From: Roseomonas sp. GC11
Lineage (GTDB): Bacteria > Pseudomonadota > Alphaproteobacteria > Acetobacterales > Acetobacteraceae
DNA: 64,000 nucleotides
Assembly (NCBI RefSeq): GCF_024437745.1
Contig: NZ_JANFNY010000019.1
Location: 1-64,000, forward strand
Direction of reading: 5' to 3'
Positions 37,550-46,189 of this stretch are shown here, piece after piece (position 1 is the first letter of the stretch; the number at the start of each line of letters is the position of its first letter). The translations under genes and the position numbers were made by a program. Below the pieces are notes generated by a model. It was not told the origin of the DNA and did no database searches. It worked only from the letters and a program-made list of their open reading frames with translations.

Positions 37550-38479
37550 TCAGACAGGCCGTGCCCCGAAATCCGCATGCAGGGCCAGGATGCGGCGCCG
37601 CAGCCACTGGATCCCGGCATCGCCCTGGAAACTCGCATGGGTGTGGACCCCGACCTCGATGGGGGGGAGAGTGAAAGGCAGGGGGTGGAGGCGGAAATCG
37701 CCATGGCTGTTGAAGCGCTCGGCGATGCTGCGCGGGAAGATCACCGCGAGGTCCGTGCTCCGCACCACCTCGGGCGCGACGGTGAAATGTGCGATCCGCA
37801 GGATGAACTCACGCCGCACGCCCAGGGCCTGGAGCACCCGCTCGATCACCTGGTGCCCCGCCGCGTTGACGGTGGCGTAGACGTATTGCAGCCCTGACAG
37901 ATCCTCGGCCGTGACGGGGCGGTCTGGCAGCGGGTGCCCGGCGCGCACCATGCAGACGAACGCATCCGAGAAGATGGCGCCGCTGTCGATGCCCTCTTCC
38001 GGGCCGGGGACGTAGCCGAAGGCGAGGTCCACCTCCCCCGACCGCATGGCGGCGGCCACCGTCTCGACCGAGAGCGGGGTGATCTCCAGCCGGACAGAAG
38101 GGGCTTCCCGCTTCAGCGCGGGCAGGAGCTTCGGCAGCAGGAAATACTCGGAGGCATCCGTCATGGCGATGCGGAAGATGCGGTCGGAGCGCGCGGGGTC
38201 GAAGGAGCGGTGCTCCTGGACCGCGCGGTGCAGGAGGGCGAAGGCCTGGTCCAGCGGCTCGCGCAGACGCGCCGCGGCCTCGGTCGGCACCATGGCGTGG
38301 CCGGCGCGGACGAAGAGGGGATCGTGGAACGTCTCGCGCAGGCGGCGCAGGGCGTGGCTGACCGCGGGCTGCGTCAGCCCCAGCCGGTCTCCCGCCGCGG
38401 TCAGGCTGCGCAGATCCCAGATCGCCATGAAGACGCGCAGGAGATTCAGGTCGATGCCGCGTGGATTATTCCAATTCAT
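37550..38479 (-). CDS. LysR-family regulator divergent from the iac-like cluster
   Basis: 309 residues from the ATG at 38479; an ATG at 38497 would add six residues but overlaps a probable binding site. Winged helix: DLNLLRVFMAIWDLRSLTAA and LGLTQPAVSHALRRLRETFH, of the NodD/PcaQ/LeuO-like branch. The effector domain follows (RIFRIAMTDASEYFLLPKLL). It is divergent from the first monooxygenase gene of the catabolic cluster and probably regulates it. Confidence 0.9.
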   Translation of the reverse strand: MNWNNPRGIDLNLLRVFMAIWDLRSLTAAGDRLGLTQPAVSHALRRLRETFHDPLFVRAGHAMVPTEAAARLREPLDQAFALLHRAVQEHRSFDPARSDRIFRIAMTDASEYFLLPKLLPALKREAPSVRLEITPLSVETVAAAMRSGEVDLAFGYVPGPEEGIDSGAIFSDAFVCMVRAGHPLPDRPVTAEDLSGLQYVYATVNAAGHQVIERVLQALGVRREFILRIAHFTVAPEVVRSTDLAVIFPRSIAERFNSHGDFRLHPLPFTLPPIEVGVHTHASFQGDAGIQWLRRRILALHADFGARPV

Positions 38480-38495
38480 CCGGAAAATTCCAAAC

Positions 38496-38510
38496 ATGCA
38501 TTGGACGCAT
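38496..38510. promoter_or_regulatory. candidate T-N11-A LysR box
   Basis: ATGC-ATTGGAC-GCAT: inverted ATGC/GCAT arms giving a T-N11-A motif (T at 38497, A at 38509), between the divergent LysR gene and the first IacA-like gene. A nearby GGAAAATTCC (38481-38490) is a second weak dyad. Confidence 0.4.
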
Positions 38511-38603
38511 TAGCAAATCCTTTTCTACGCTCCCGGACATCCCCAGCACGCCGCTCCCCGCAGCCGGCGGGCGCGCCGCCAAAGTTTCCTGGAGCAGAGC
38601 CGC

Positions 38604-39812
38604 ATGAACGTCGTGAACGATCCGGGCCGGCTGGCCAGCACGCCGCCTGCCGCCGCCAGCTGCGGCACGACCGCCGGCGCGGCGGCGCTGGATGCCCTCG
38701 TCGCCGCCATCGCCGCGCGGCGCGAGGAGTTCGAGCGCCTGTCGCATGTTCCCCGCGACATCGTGGCGATGATGAAGGCGGCTGGCATCTTCCGGTCGAG
38801 CACGCCGCGCTGCTTCGGCGGTGACGCCCTGCCCCCCGCCGACTTCCTGCGCATCCTGGAGCGCATCGCCATGGCGGATGGCTCGGCGGCCTGGGTGGCC
38901 GCCTTCGGCTCGGCGAACACCTATCTCGCCGCCCTGCCCAAGGAGACGCAGCGCGAGATCTATGCCAGCGGGCCGGATCAGGTCTCGGCCGGGGGCCTGT
39001 ACCCGATCCAGCCCGCCCGGGCCGCGCCGGGGGGCTGGAGCGTCACCGGGCGCTGGCATTTCGCCAGCGGCTGCATGGGGGCCGAATGGATCATGGTGGG
39101 CATTGGCATCGGCGAGCAGGTGGCGGCCGAGCGCGGCACCGCCACGGGCAAGCCGCTGACGGCGGTGCTCCCCGCGCATCAGGTGGAGATCGTGGAGAAC
39201 TGGGACGTGGTGGGCCTGCTCGGCACCGGCAGCCATGACCTGCGGCTGCGGGATCGCTTCGTGCCGGAGGGCTGGACCTTCGTGCGTGGCGGCCCGCCGG
39301 TGATCGATGAGCCGCTCTACCGCTACCCCGCCATCGCCTACCAGGCGCAGGTCCATGCGGTGGTGAATCTCGGCATGGCCCGCATGGCGCTCGACCGGGT
39401 CGCCGAGATGTCGGGCGGGCGCAAGACCAACACCGGCGCGCCGCGCCTCGCCGACCGCGCCTATTTCCGCACCGGCCTGGGCAAGGCCGAGGCGGCGTGG
39501 CGCGCCGCGCGTGCCTTCTTCTACGAGACCTCGGAAAGCGTCTGGGACACCATCCTGGCGGGCAACCCCGTCACCCCTGAGGAAGCGAACCTGCTGCGCC
39601 TGAGCGCGACCCATGCCGCGCATGTCTCCGCCGACGCCATCCAGCAGGCCTACCGGATCGCGGGGATATCGGCGATCTACCGCGCCAACCCGCTCCAGCG
39701 CCTCGCGCGGGATTCCATGGTGGTGACGCAGCACGCCACGCTGGGCGAAGCGACCTATGACGGGGCCGGCGCCATCTTCGCCGGTGCCCAGCCGGCTTTC
39801 GCCTACCCATGA
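38604..39812 (+). CDS. acyl-CoA-dehydrogenase-like flavin monooxygenase, IacA type (copy 1)
   Basis: 402 residues with the acyl-CoA dehydrogenase fold as used by two-component FADH2/FMNH2-dependent hydroxylases. Blocks: FGGDALPPADFLRILERIAM, DGSAAWVAAFGSANTYLAAL, WHFASGCMGAEW, the GTGSHDLRLRDRFVPE strand and C-terminal helices. It lacks a catalytic Glu that I could place, as expected for a monooxygenase. Closely resembles the gene at 41485-42654, roughly half the residues being identical by eye. It is the first gene rightward from the divergent LysR gene. Needs a flavin reductase; one is encoded at 46190. Confidence 0.85.
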   Translation: MNVVNDPGRLASTPPAAASCGTTAGAAALDALVAAIAARREEFERLSHVPRDIVAMMKAAGIFRSSTPRCFGGDALPPADFLRILERIAMADGSAAWVAAFGSANTYLAALPKETQREIYASGPDQVSAGGLYPIQPARAAPGGWSVTGRWHFASGCMGAEWIMVGIGIGEQVAAERGTATGKPLTAVLPAHQVEIVENWDVVGLLGTGSHDLRLRDRFVPEGWTFVRGGPPVIDEPLYRYPAIAYQAQVHAVVNLGMARMALDRVAEMSGGRKTNTGAPRLADRAYFRTGLGKAEAAWRAARAFFYETSESVWDTILAGNPVTPEEANLLRLSATHAAHVSADAIQQAYRIAGISAIYRANPLQRLARDSMVVTQHATLGEATYDGAGAIFAGAQPAFAYP

Positions 39813-39855
39813 GCGCGAAGGCCGGGATCGTGCCGGGGCCGGGCACAGCCCGCGC

Positions 39856-40050
39856 CCCGTCTGCCATGCGGTCAGCGGCATCCTCGCGGCGATGGGCCCC
39901 TATGTGCTCGGCGCTCCGGTCCATGCCGTGGAGATGCGCTGTGCCGCCTGCGATGGCGGTGCCGAGTGCCTGTTCAGGGTGGCGTTGAGCCCCGAAGGGG
40001 ATCTCCAGCCCAGCCTGCGGGCGGCCGTGGAGAGCGCCATGCCCCTTTAG
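39856..40050 (+). pseudogene. C-terminal fragment of a V4R (4-vinyl reductase-like) domain protein
   Basis: An uninterrupted frame encodes AVSGILAAMGPYVLGAPVHA then VEMRCAACDGGAECLFRVAL and about 20 more residues to TAG. 'G.L.......LG.PV...E..C.A.G...C.F.V' is the closing pattern of V4R domains, found for example in the sensor part of DmpR/XylR-type aromatic-responsive activators. No start codon or N-terminal domain remains: upstream the frame runs into the end of the previous gene. Read as a remnant left by deletion or rearrangement within the cluster. Confidence 0.5.
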
Positions 40051-40176
40051 GAGACGTGCCTTCCGCCTGCCTGCAGGGCAACGCGGCCTCCCCGGTGGAT
40101 GGCCGCGAGAGGGGGAGAACCCACCGCCCGCAATATGCCCCGCGCCAGTCGGGGCTCCCGATGACGCGGTGGATTT

Positions 40177-40209
40177 AAAAATTTCCAGTGAAATTTCGAT
40201 GGAATATTC
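40177..40209. promoter_or_regulatory. AT-rich region with palindromes before the amidase gene
   Basis: Contains AAAAATTTCC, then perfect palindromes GAAATTTC (40190-40197) and GAATATTC (40202-40209), 12 bases apart. It lies about 85-110 bases upstream of the amidase start in otherwise GC-rich DNA. Probable promoter/operator for the downstream genes, perhaps bound by the MarR protein of this cluster. Confidence 0.45.
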
Positions 40210-40290
40210 TAACAAAAGCCGATACTGATTTTGCCGTCCTGAACGTCTGGGTCTCAAGAATCCGGCCAAGGTGACCGGGAAGGAACAGAG

Positions 40291-41472
40291 ATGACTCTGC
40301 TCGCTGCACCGCCGCATCCCGCCACGCCGGCTGCCTGTCCGGAGGGAAACCATTTCGTCCTCAGCCTGCCGGCGGGCGGCAATGGCCTCCGCGTGGCCAT
40401 CAAGGACACGATCGACATCGCGGGCCTGCCAACCCGCGCGGGGTCCCGCGCCTTCGAGGCCGTGGCGCCGGCCCCGCGCAATGCCGATGTCGTCGAGGCC
40501 CTGCTGCGCGGCGGTGCCGTGATCGTCGGCAAGGCCAACATGCATGAGCTGGCCTTCGGCGTGACCGGCGTGAATGGCTGGACGGGCACGCCGGTCAATC
40601 CCCGCTACCCCGGCTTCGTGCCCGGCGGGTCCTCCAGCGGCTCCGCGACCGCCGTCGCGGCTGGCCTGGCCGATCTCGCCCTGGGCACGGACACCGGCGG
40701 TTCCATCCGGATTCCGGCGGCGTGCTGCGGCATCATCGGCTTCAAGCCCAGCTTCGGGCGCCTGAGCCGCCGTGGCCTGACCCCGGCGGAGAGTTCCCTC
40801 GACTGCGTCGGCCCCCTGGCCCGCGACATCGCCACCCTGCAGCGGGCCATGGCGATGCTCGATGCGACATTCCAGCTGCCCACACTGGGAACGCCGCGCA
40901 TCGGAATCCTGCGCGGCCTGGCGGAGCCGGCCCTCGACGCGGCGGTGCGGGCGGCGCTGGAAGGGGCCGGCTGCACCCTCGTGGCGGTGGAATTGCCCGG
41001 GATGGAAGCGGCCTTCCGCGCCGGCATGGCCATCATGAATGCGGAGATGCTCGGCGCCTTTGGCGGCCTGCTCGAAACCGGCGCGCTGGGCGCGGATATC
41101 GCCGGCCGCCTCAAGGCCGCCCGCATGATCACCCTGGAGCAGCTGGCGGATGCGGAGGCTGTCCGCGGCGCCTTCACGGCGGCGGTGGATGCCGCGCTGG
41201 TGGGGCTGGACGCCCTCGCCATGCCGACCATCCCCGGGGCGCCGGTGCGGCTGGCCGAGGCCGCCGATTCCGCCGCCGCCCTCGCCATGACGCGGCTGGT
41301 GAGGCCCTTCAACCTGAGCGGGCATCCCGCCCTCTCCCTGCCGCTCTCCAACTTCCGGCAGATGCCGGCGGGGCTTCAGCTCGTCGCGCTCCGCGGCGAC
41401 GACGCCCGCCTCTGCGCGGTGGCCGGCTGGGTCGCCGGCCAGTCGCCGCATGTCCTTCGCCACTCCGCGTGA
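40291..41472 (+). CDS. iacH: amidase, IacH-like
   Basis: 393 residues, amidase-signature family. Catalytic Lys38 (VAIKDTIDIAG), cis-Ser114 in PGGSSSGSA and nucleophile Ser138 in GTDTGGSIR are all canonical. It starts about 80 bases after the palindromic promoter region and is followed 12 bases later by the second IacA-like gene. An amidase of unknown catalytic need (IacH) is a constant member of iac clusters, which is the basis of the symbol. It could instead hydrolyse indole-3-acetamide or another amide to feed the pathway. Confidence 0.8.
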   Translation: MTLLAAPPHPATPAACPEGNHFVLSLPAGGNGLRVAIKDTIDIAGLPTRAGSRAFEAVAPAPRNADVVEALLRGGAVIVGKANMHELAFGVTGVNGWTGTPVNPRYPGFVPGGSSSGSATAVAAGLADLALGTDTGGSIRIPAACCGIIGFKPSFGRLSRRGLTPAESSLDCVGPLARDIATLQRAMAMLDATFQLPTLGTPRIGILRGLAEPALDAAVRAALEGAGCTLVAVELPGMEAAFRAGMAIMNAEMLGAFGGLLETGALGADIAGRLKAARMITLEQLADAEAVRGAFTAAVDAALVGLDALAMPTIPGAPVRLAEAADSAAALAMTRLVRPFNLSGHPALSLPLSNFRQMPAGLQLVALRGDDARLCAVAGWVAGQSPHVLRHSA

Positions 41473-41484
41473 CGGGAGCTGAGA

Positions 41485-42654
41485 ATGAACCATGCAGTCA
41501 GGGCTGCCGGCCCCCTTCCCGATGGCATCCCCGGCGCCGCCGGGGCATTCGGCGCATTGCTGGCGGAGGTCCAGGCGCGGCGCGATGAATTCGCCGCCCA
41601 GCGCCACCTCTCCCCGGACATCATCGAGCGCCTGCGGCAGATGGGGGTATACCGCGCGCTCGTCGCCCGCCGCTTCGGTGGTGACGAGCGCAGCCCCGGC
41701 GAATTCTGCCAGATGATCGAGCGCATCGCGCAGGCCGACGGCTCCGCCGGCTGGGTGGCGAGTTTCGGCGCGGCGGCGGCCTATCTCGCGGCCCTGCCCG
41801 AGGCCACGCTGGAGCAGGTCTATGCCCAGGGGCCGGATGTCGTCTTCGCGGGCGGCCTCTTTCCCCTCCAGCCGGCGCTCCGCACGCCGGAGGGGTTCCG
41901 CGTCTCCGGCTGCTGGAAATTCGCCAGCGGCTGCATGGGCGCCTCGCTGATCGGCGCCGGGATTTCCGTGCCGGGCGAGGAGAAGGGCGGCCTGCCGCGC
42001 GTGGCGGTGATGCCCGCCGACAGGGTCACCATCCGGCCGAACTGGGATGTCATCGGGCTCCAGGGCACCGGCAGCCATGATGTCGTGATCGAGGATGTGC
42101 TGGTGCCGGAGGCATGGACGCTGATCCGTGGCGGCGCCGCCTCGGTGGATTCCCCGGTCTATCGCTACCCCACCATGGCGCTCGCGGCGCAGGTCCTCGC
42201 CGTTGTCGGCCTCGGCGTGGCCCGCGCGGCGCTGGATGAGGTCACGGAACTGGCCGGGGGGCGGGTTTCCATCACCGGGGCGCCCCGCATGGCCGACCGC
42301 CCTTATGTGCAGTCCGAGGTGGCGCGGGCCGAGGCGATGCTCCGCGCCTCCCGCGCCTTTTTCTATGAAGCGACGGAGACGGTGTGGCGCACGGTGCTGG
42401 CGGGCGACCCCGCGCCGGCCGGGCAGGTCGCGCTGCTCCGCCTCGCCTCCACCCACGCGGCCCGGGCCTCGGCGCAGGTCGCGCGCATCGCCTGCGGCCT
42501 GGCGGGCACCACCGCCATCTACAGCGGGCACGCCCTGGCCCGCGCCATGTGCGACAGCCTCGTCGTCTCCCAGCACGCCTTCCTGAGCGAGGGGACGCTT
42601 CAGAGCGCCGGGCGCCTGCTGCTCGGCCTGCCTGGCACCCCTGGCTTTCCCTGA
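41485..42654 (+). CDS. iacA: IacA-like flavin-dependent monooxygenase (copy 2)
   Basis: 389 residues, the same fold and blocks as the protein at 38604: FGGDERSPGEFCQMIERIAQ, DGSAGWVASFGAAAAYLAAL, WKFASGCMGAS, GTGSHDVVIEDVLVPE. In iac pathways IacA starts attack on indole-3-acetate using reduced flavin. This copy is inside the tight operon (12 bases after the amidase, 35 before the Rieske gene), so it is the better candidate for the pathway enzyme. The true substrate has not been shown. Confidence 0.82.
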   Translation: MNHAVRAAGPLPDGIPGAAGAFGALLAEVQARRDEFAAQRHLSPDIIERLRQMGVYRALVARRFGGDERSPGEFCQMIERIAQADGSAGWVASFGAAAAYLAALPEATLEQVYAQGPDVVFAGGLFPLQPALRTPEGFRVSGCWKFASGCMGASLIGAGISVPGEEKGGLPRVAVMPADRVTIRPNWDVIGLQGTGSHDVVIEDVLVPEAWTLIRGGAASVDSPVYRYPTMALAAQVLAVVGLGVARAALDEVTELAGGRVSITGAPRMADRPYVQSEVARAEAMLRASRAFFYEATETVWRTVLAGDPAPAGQVALLRLASTHAARASAQVARIACGLAGTTAIYSGHALARAMCDSLVVSQHAFLSEGTLQSAGRLLLGLPGTPGFP

Positions 42655-42689
42655 CCGTCCCCACCGGCCATCAACACGAGAAGCCCCGC

Positions 42690-43955
42690 ATGGACACCCT
42701 GACCGCGCCTTCCCTGGCGCTCGATGCCCTGGTCCAGCCGGACCGCGCCCGCACGACGCTCTACACCGACCCCGCCCTGTTCGAGGCGGAGATGAAGAAG
42801 GTTTTCGAGAACACCTGGGTCTGGGTGGCGCATGCCAGCGAGATTCCGCGCCCCGGCGACTTCAAGACCGCGCAGGTCGGGCTGCAGCCGGTCATCGTGG
42901 TGCGCGACCGCAAGGGCGTTGTGCATGTCCACGTGAACCGCTGCCGCCACCGGGCGGCCACGGTGTGCGAGGTCAGCAAGGGCAAGACCAGCAGCTTCGT
43001 CTGCCCCTATCACGGATGGAGCTATGCCCTCGATGGCTCGCTGCGCGGCGTGCCCTATGAGAAGGGGTATGATGGCGATCTCGACAAGAGCCAGTACCCG
43101 CTGCTCTCCCTGCGCGTCGAGGAGTATAACGGCCTCATCTTCGCGACCTTCAGGCGGGATCTGATGCCGCTCTCCGACTTCCTGGGCGGTGCGAGGAAGT
43201 GGATCGACCTGTTCATGAAGCAGGGCGGCGGCTTCCCGATCAGGACGCAGGGCGAGCACCGCTTCCGCTTCCCCGGCAACTGGAAGATCCAGCTGGAGAA
43301 CACGACGGACGCCTACCACTTCCCGCTGGTCCACAAATCCTTCCTCACCGCCGCCGACAGCGAGACGGAAGAGAGCTGGGACATCATGAACAAGGGCGGC
43401 TATGTCGAGGATCTCGGCAATGGCCACAGCGTCATGGTCATGATGCCCGAGCTGGTGGACCTCGAGGAAAATCTCGACGCGCCGATTCCCGAAAAATTCA
43501 AGGCCCTGGCTGCCGAACTGGCGGAGGAGCATGACGAGATGACCGTCCGCCGCATCGTGCGGGCGGTGGGGGGGGTGGGCTTCAACCTGAACCTCTTCCC
43601 CAATCTCGGCTGCTCCGCCGCGTTCTTCCGCGTGCTGCAGCCGATCGCCGTGGATGATACGGAGGTCCGGCACGTGGCGCTGGGGATGGAAGGCGGGCCG
43701 GCCGCCGCCAACCGCGAGCGGCTGCGCATCCACGAGTTCTTCCAGGGGCCGATGGGTTTCGGCAGCCCGGACGATGCCGAGGTGTGGGACCGCGTGCAGC
43801 ATGGCGCCCAGGGCGGGCGTGACCTGTGGGTCCTGCTCAACCGTGGCCTCTCGCATGAGGAGGTGCGGGAGGATGGCCACCGCCGCAGCGATGTGAGCGC
43901 CGAGACCGGCATGCGCGCGGCCTATGCCCAGTGGAAGCGGTTGATGGAGGCCTGA
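42690..43955 (+). CDS. iacC: Rieske aromatic-ring-hydroxylating dioxygenase, alpha subunit (IacC-like)
   Basis: 421 residues from the ATG at 42690. The Rieske [2Fe-2S] ligands are Cys85-x-His87 and Cys105-x2-His108 (RCRHRAATVC, CPYHGWSY). The mononuclear iron triad lies in ENTTDAYHFPLVHKS (Asp207 bridging, His210, His215). The start is set by the usual 'LYTDPALFEAEMKKVFENTW' N-terminus. Forms an alpha/beta oxygenase with the next gene, 3 bases downstream, and draws electrons from the reductase at 45217. Confidence 0.92.
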   Translation: MDTLTAPSLALDALVQPDRARTTLYTDPALFEAEMKKVFENTWVWVAHASEIPRPGDFKTAQVGLQPVIVVRDRKGVVHVHVNRCRHRAATVCEVSKGKTSSFVCPYHGWSYALDGSLRGVPYEKGYDGDLDKSQYPLLSLRVEEYNGLIFATFRRDLMPLSDFLGGARKWIDLFMKQGGGFPIRTQGEHRFRFPGNWKIQLENTTDAYHFPLVHKSFLTAADSETEESWDIMNKGGYVEDLGNGHSVMVMMPELVDLEENLDAPIPEKFKALAAELAEEHDEMTVRRIVRAVGGVGFNLNLFPNLGCSAAFFRVLQPIAVDDTEVRHVALGMEGGPAAANRERLRIHEFFQGPMGFGSPDDAEVWDRVQHGAQGGRDLWVLLNRGLSHEEVREDGHRRSDVSAETGMRAAYAQWKRLMEA

Positions 43956-43958
43956 GGG

Positions 43959-44453
43959 ATGGACACGAACATGCCCGCCATCGCGATCGATCTGGATGAG
44001 GCGATGCGCTTCGTCTGGCTGGAGGCCGACCTCCTGGACCATGCGTGCTATGCCGAGTGGCTGGCCCTCTGGACGCCCGGCGGCCGCTATGTCGTGCCGA
44101 TCGAGCCCGGCGCCGAGGATTTCGAGAACACGCTGAACTACGCCTATGACGACCACGCCATGCGGGTGAAGCGGGCGGAGCGGCTGACCAGCGGGCAATC
44201 CGTCTCCGCCTCTCCGGTCGCGCGGACGGTCCGGCTCCTCTCGCGCTTCCGCCTGCTCTCCGCTGGCGTGGAGGGCTGCGAGCTGCGCTGTGCCCAGCTT
44301 CTCACCGAGTACCGGCGGGGACGGGAGCGGATGTACACGGCCGATCTCACCTTCCGCCTCGTGCGCGGGGCGGATGGCCTGCGCATCGACCGCAAGGTGA
44401 TCCGCCTCATCAATGCCACGGATGCCCTGCGCGGCATCGGGTATATCCTGTGA
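43959..44453 (+). CDS. iacD: Rieske dioxygenase, beta subunit (IacD-like)
   Basis: 164 residues with the NTF2-like fold of ring-hydroxylating beta subunits: AMRFVWLEADLLDHACYAEW, LWTPGGRYVVPIEPG, RTVRLLSRFRLLSAG and a C-terminal RKVIRLINATDALRGIGYIL. It sits 3 bases after the alpha-subunit gene and its stop overlaps the SDR start (GTGA). It has a structural rather than catalytic role. Confidence 0.9.
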   Translation: MDTNMPAIAIDLDEAMRFVWLEADLLDHACYAEWLALWTPGGRYVVPIEPGAEDFENTLNYAYDDHAMRVKRAERLTSGQSVSASPVARTVRLLSRFRLLSAGVEGCELRCAQLLTEYRRGRERMYTADLTFRLVRGADGLRIDRKVIRLINATDALRGIGYIL

Positions 44454-45196
44454 GCGGGGCGCGCGTCGCCCTTGTCACCGGCGGCGGGAATGGCCTGGGC
44501 GCGGTCATCATCCGCCACCTGCACGCCGCCGGCTACCGCGTGGCGGCGGCCGACCTGGATGAGTGCGCGGCGCGCGCCGTGGCGGGCTCGCTCGATGCCG
44601 CCGGCGGCACGGCCATCGGCCTCGCGCTGGATGTCCGTTCCAGGGCGGACTTCGAGGCGGCGCTGGGCGCCCTGGTGGAACGCTGGGGCGGCGTCCAGGT
44701 GCTGGTCAACAACGCGGCCCGCACCGTGGCCCGGCCCGTCATGGAGATCACCGCCGGGGAATTCGACGATGTCGTCGCCGTGAACCTTCGCGGCACCTTC
44801 TTCGGCTGCCAGGTCTTCGGCGCGCATTTCCGCGACCGGGGGCATGGCCGGATCATCAACATGGCCTCGCTGGCGGGCCAGAATGGCGGCACGGCGACGG
44901 GGGCGCATTACGCGGCCTCGAAGGGCGCCATCATGACGCTGACGAAGGTCTTCGCGCGTGATCTCGGCCCGTCCGGCGTCACCGTCAACGCCATCGCGCC
45001 GGGGCCGCTGGACCTGCCCATGGTCCACCGGACCGTCCCGGCCGCCCGCCTGGCGGAGCTGAAGGCCGCCATCCCCGTGGGCGATATCGGCGACCCCGCC
45101 TTCGTGGCGAGCCTGGTCGTCCAGCTCGCCTCCCCCGAAGCCGCCTTCACGACCGGTGCCACCTGGGACGTGAATGGCGGCCTGTTCATGCGCTGA
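44450..45196 (+). CDS. iacE: short-chain dehydrogenase/reductase (IacE-like)
   Basis: 248 residues from a GTG start overlapping the upstream stop. NAD(P) motif TGGGNGLG, NNAART, catalytic Tyr-x3-Lys in YAASKGAIMTL, and the GPLDLPM loop. Classical SDR; in iac clusters IacE handles an early oxidised indole-acetate intermediate. Tight coupling to iacD supports the pathway role. Confidence 0.88.
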   Translation: MSGARVALVTGGGNGLGAVIIRHLHAAGYRVAAADLDECAARAVAGSLDAAGGTAIGLALDVRSRADFEAALGALVERWGGVQVLVNNAARTVARPVMEITAGEFDDVVAVNLRGTFFGCQVFGAHFRDRGHGRIINMASLAGQNGGTATGAHYAASKGAIMTLTKVFARDLGPSGVTVNAIAPGPLDLPMVHRTVPAARLAELKAAIPVGDIGDPAFVASLVVQLASPEAAFTTGATWDVNGGLFMR

Positions 45197-45216
45197 GGCC
45201 CGAGCGGGAAAGCCCC

Positions 45217-46176
45217 ATGACAGAGCAGACCCTGAATGTCCTGATCGCCCGCCGCGAGGAGCAGGCTGAGGGCATCGTCGTCCTTGACCTCGTCGCGCCC
45301 GATGGAACCCCGCTCCCGGCTTTCGAGGCGGGGGCGCATCTGGACGTGCATGTGGGGCCGGGCCTCGTACGCCAGTATTCCCTCTGCGGTAGCCCCGCTG
45401 ACACCGCGCGCTACCGCCTGGGCATTCTGCTGGATCCCGCCTCCCGCGGCGGCTCCGCGGCGATCCACCGCGCCTTCCATGCGGGGCGGCAGGTCACGGT
45501 CAGCAGGCCCCGCAACAATTTCCCGCTCTCCGCGGGCGCCGCGCATTCGGTCCTCATCGGCGGGGGCATCGGGGTCACGCCCATCCTGGCGATGGCGCAC
45601 CACCTGGAGCGCGCGGGGCAGTCGTTCAGCGTGCATTACTGCGCGCGGGAGCGCGGGAAGGCCGCCTTCCTGAAGGAACTGGCCGAGGCGCCCTATCACG
45701 CCCGCGTCCACCTGCATTTCGATGACGAGGCCGAGGCGCAGCGCTTCATCCCGGCGCGCGACCTGCCGGAGCCCGCCCCCGGCACGCATCTCTACGTCTG
45801 CGGCCCGGCCGGCTTCATGGACTGGGTGATCGCCGAGGCCGGGAAGGCGGGCCACGCCGCCACAAACATCCACCGCGAATACTTCAAGGCGGAGGCGGAT
45901 ATGGCCGGCGGCGCCTTCGAGGTGGTCCTCTCCGCCTCGGGCAGGACGGTTCCGGTGCCTGCCGGCAGCAGCATCGTCCAGGCCCTGGCCGGGGCGGGCG
46001 TGAAAATCGCGCTGTCCTGCGAACAGGGTGTCTGCGGCACCTGCCTCTGCACCGTGCTGGAGGGCATCCCCGACCACCGCGACGTCTACCTGACCGAGGA
46101 GGAGAAGGCGGCGAACGACCAGATCCTCCTCTGCTGCTCGCGCGCGAAGACCCCGCGCCTCGTGCTCGATCTCTGA
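45217..46176 (+). CDS. iacF: oxygenase reductase, FNR/[2Fe-2S] type (IacF-like)
   Basis: 319 residues in the order of phthalate dioxygenase reductases (VanB type): flavin-binding barrel (VRQYSLCG near 50), nucleotide-binding domain (SVLIGGGIGVTPILAMAHHL; VCGPAGFMDW) and C-terminal plant-type ferredoxin with cluster cysteines in CEQGVCGTCLC (about 268-278) and ILLCC. Passes electrons from NAD(P)H to the Rieske oxygenase. 20 bases after the SDR gene. Confidence 0.9.
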   Translation: MTEQTLNVLIARREEQAEGIVVLDLVAPDGTPLPAFEAGAHLDVHVGPGLVRQYSLCGSPADTARYRLGILLDPASRGGSAAIHRAFHAGRQVTVSRPRNNFPLSAGAAHSVLIGGGIGVTPILAMAHHLERAGQSFSVHYCARERGKAAFLKELAEAPYHARVHLHFDDEAEAQRFIPARDLPEPAPGTHLYVCGPAGFMDWVIAEAGKAGHAATNIHREYFKAEADMAGGAFEVVLSASGRTVPVPAGSSIVQALAGAGVKIALSCEQGVCGTCLCTVLEGIPDHRDVYLTEEEKAANDQILLCCSRAKTPRLVLDL

Positions 46177-46189
46177 AGGAAGGCAGGCC

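Noticed and set aside
39571-42576. 1001-residue open frame on the minus strand
   Set aside because: Antisense to the two monooxygenase and amidase genes; its product is rich in His, Arg and Gly with no family pattern, as expected for a shadow frame in GC-rich DNA.
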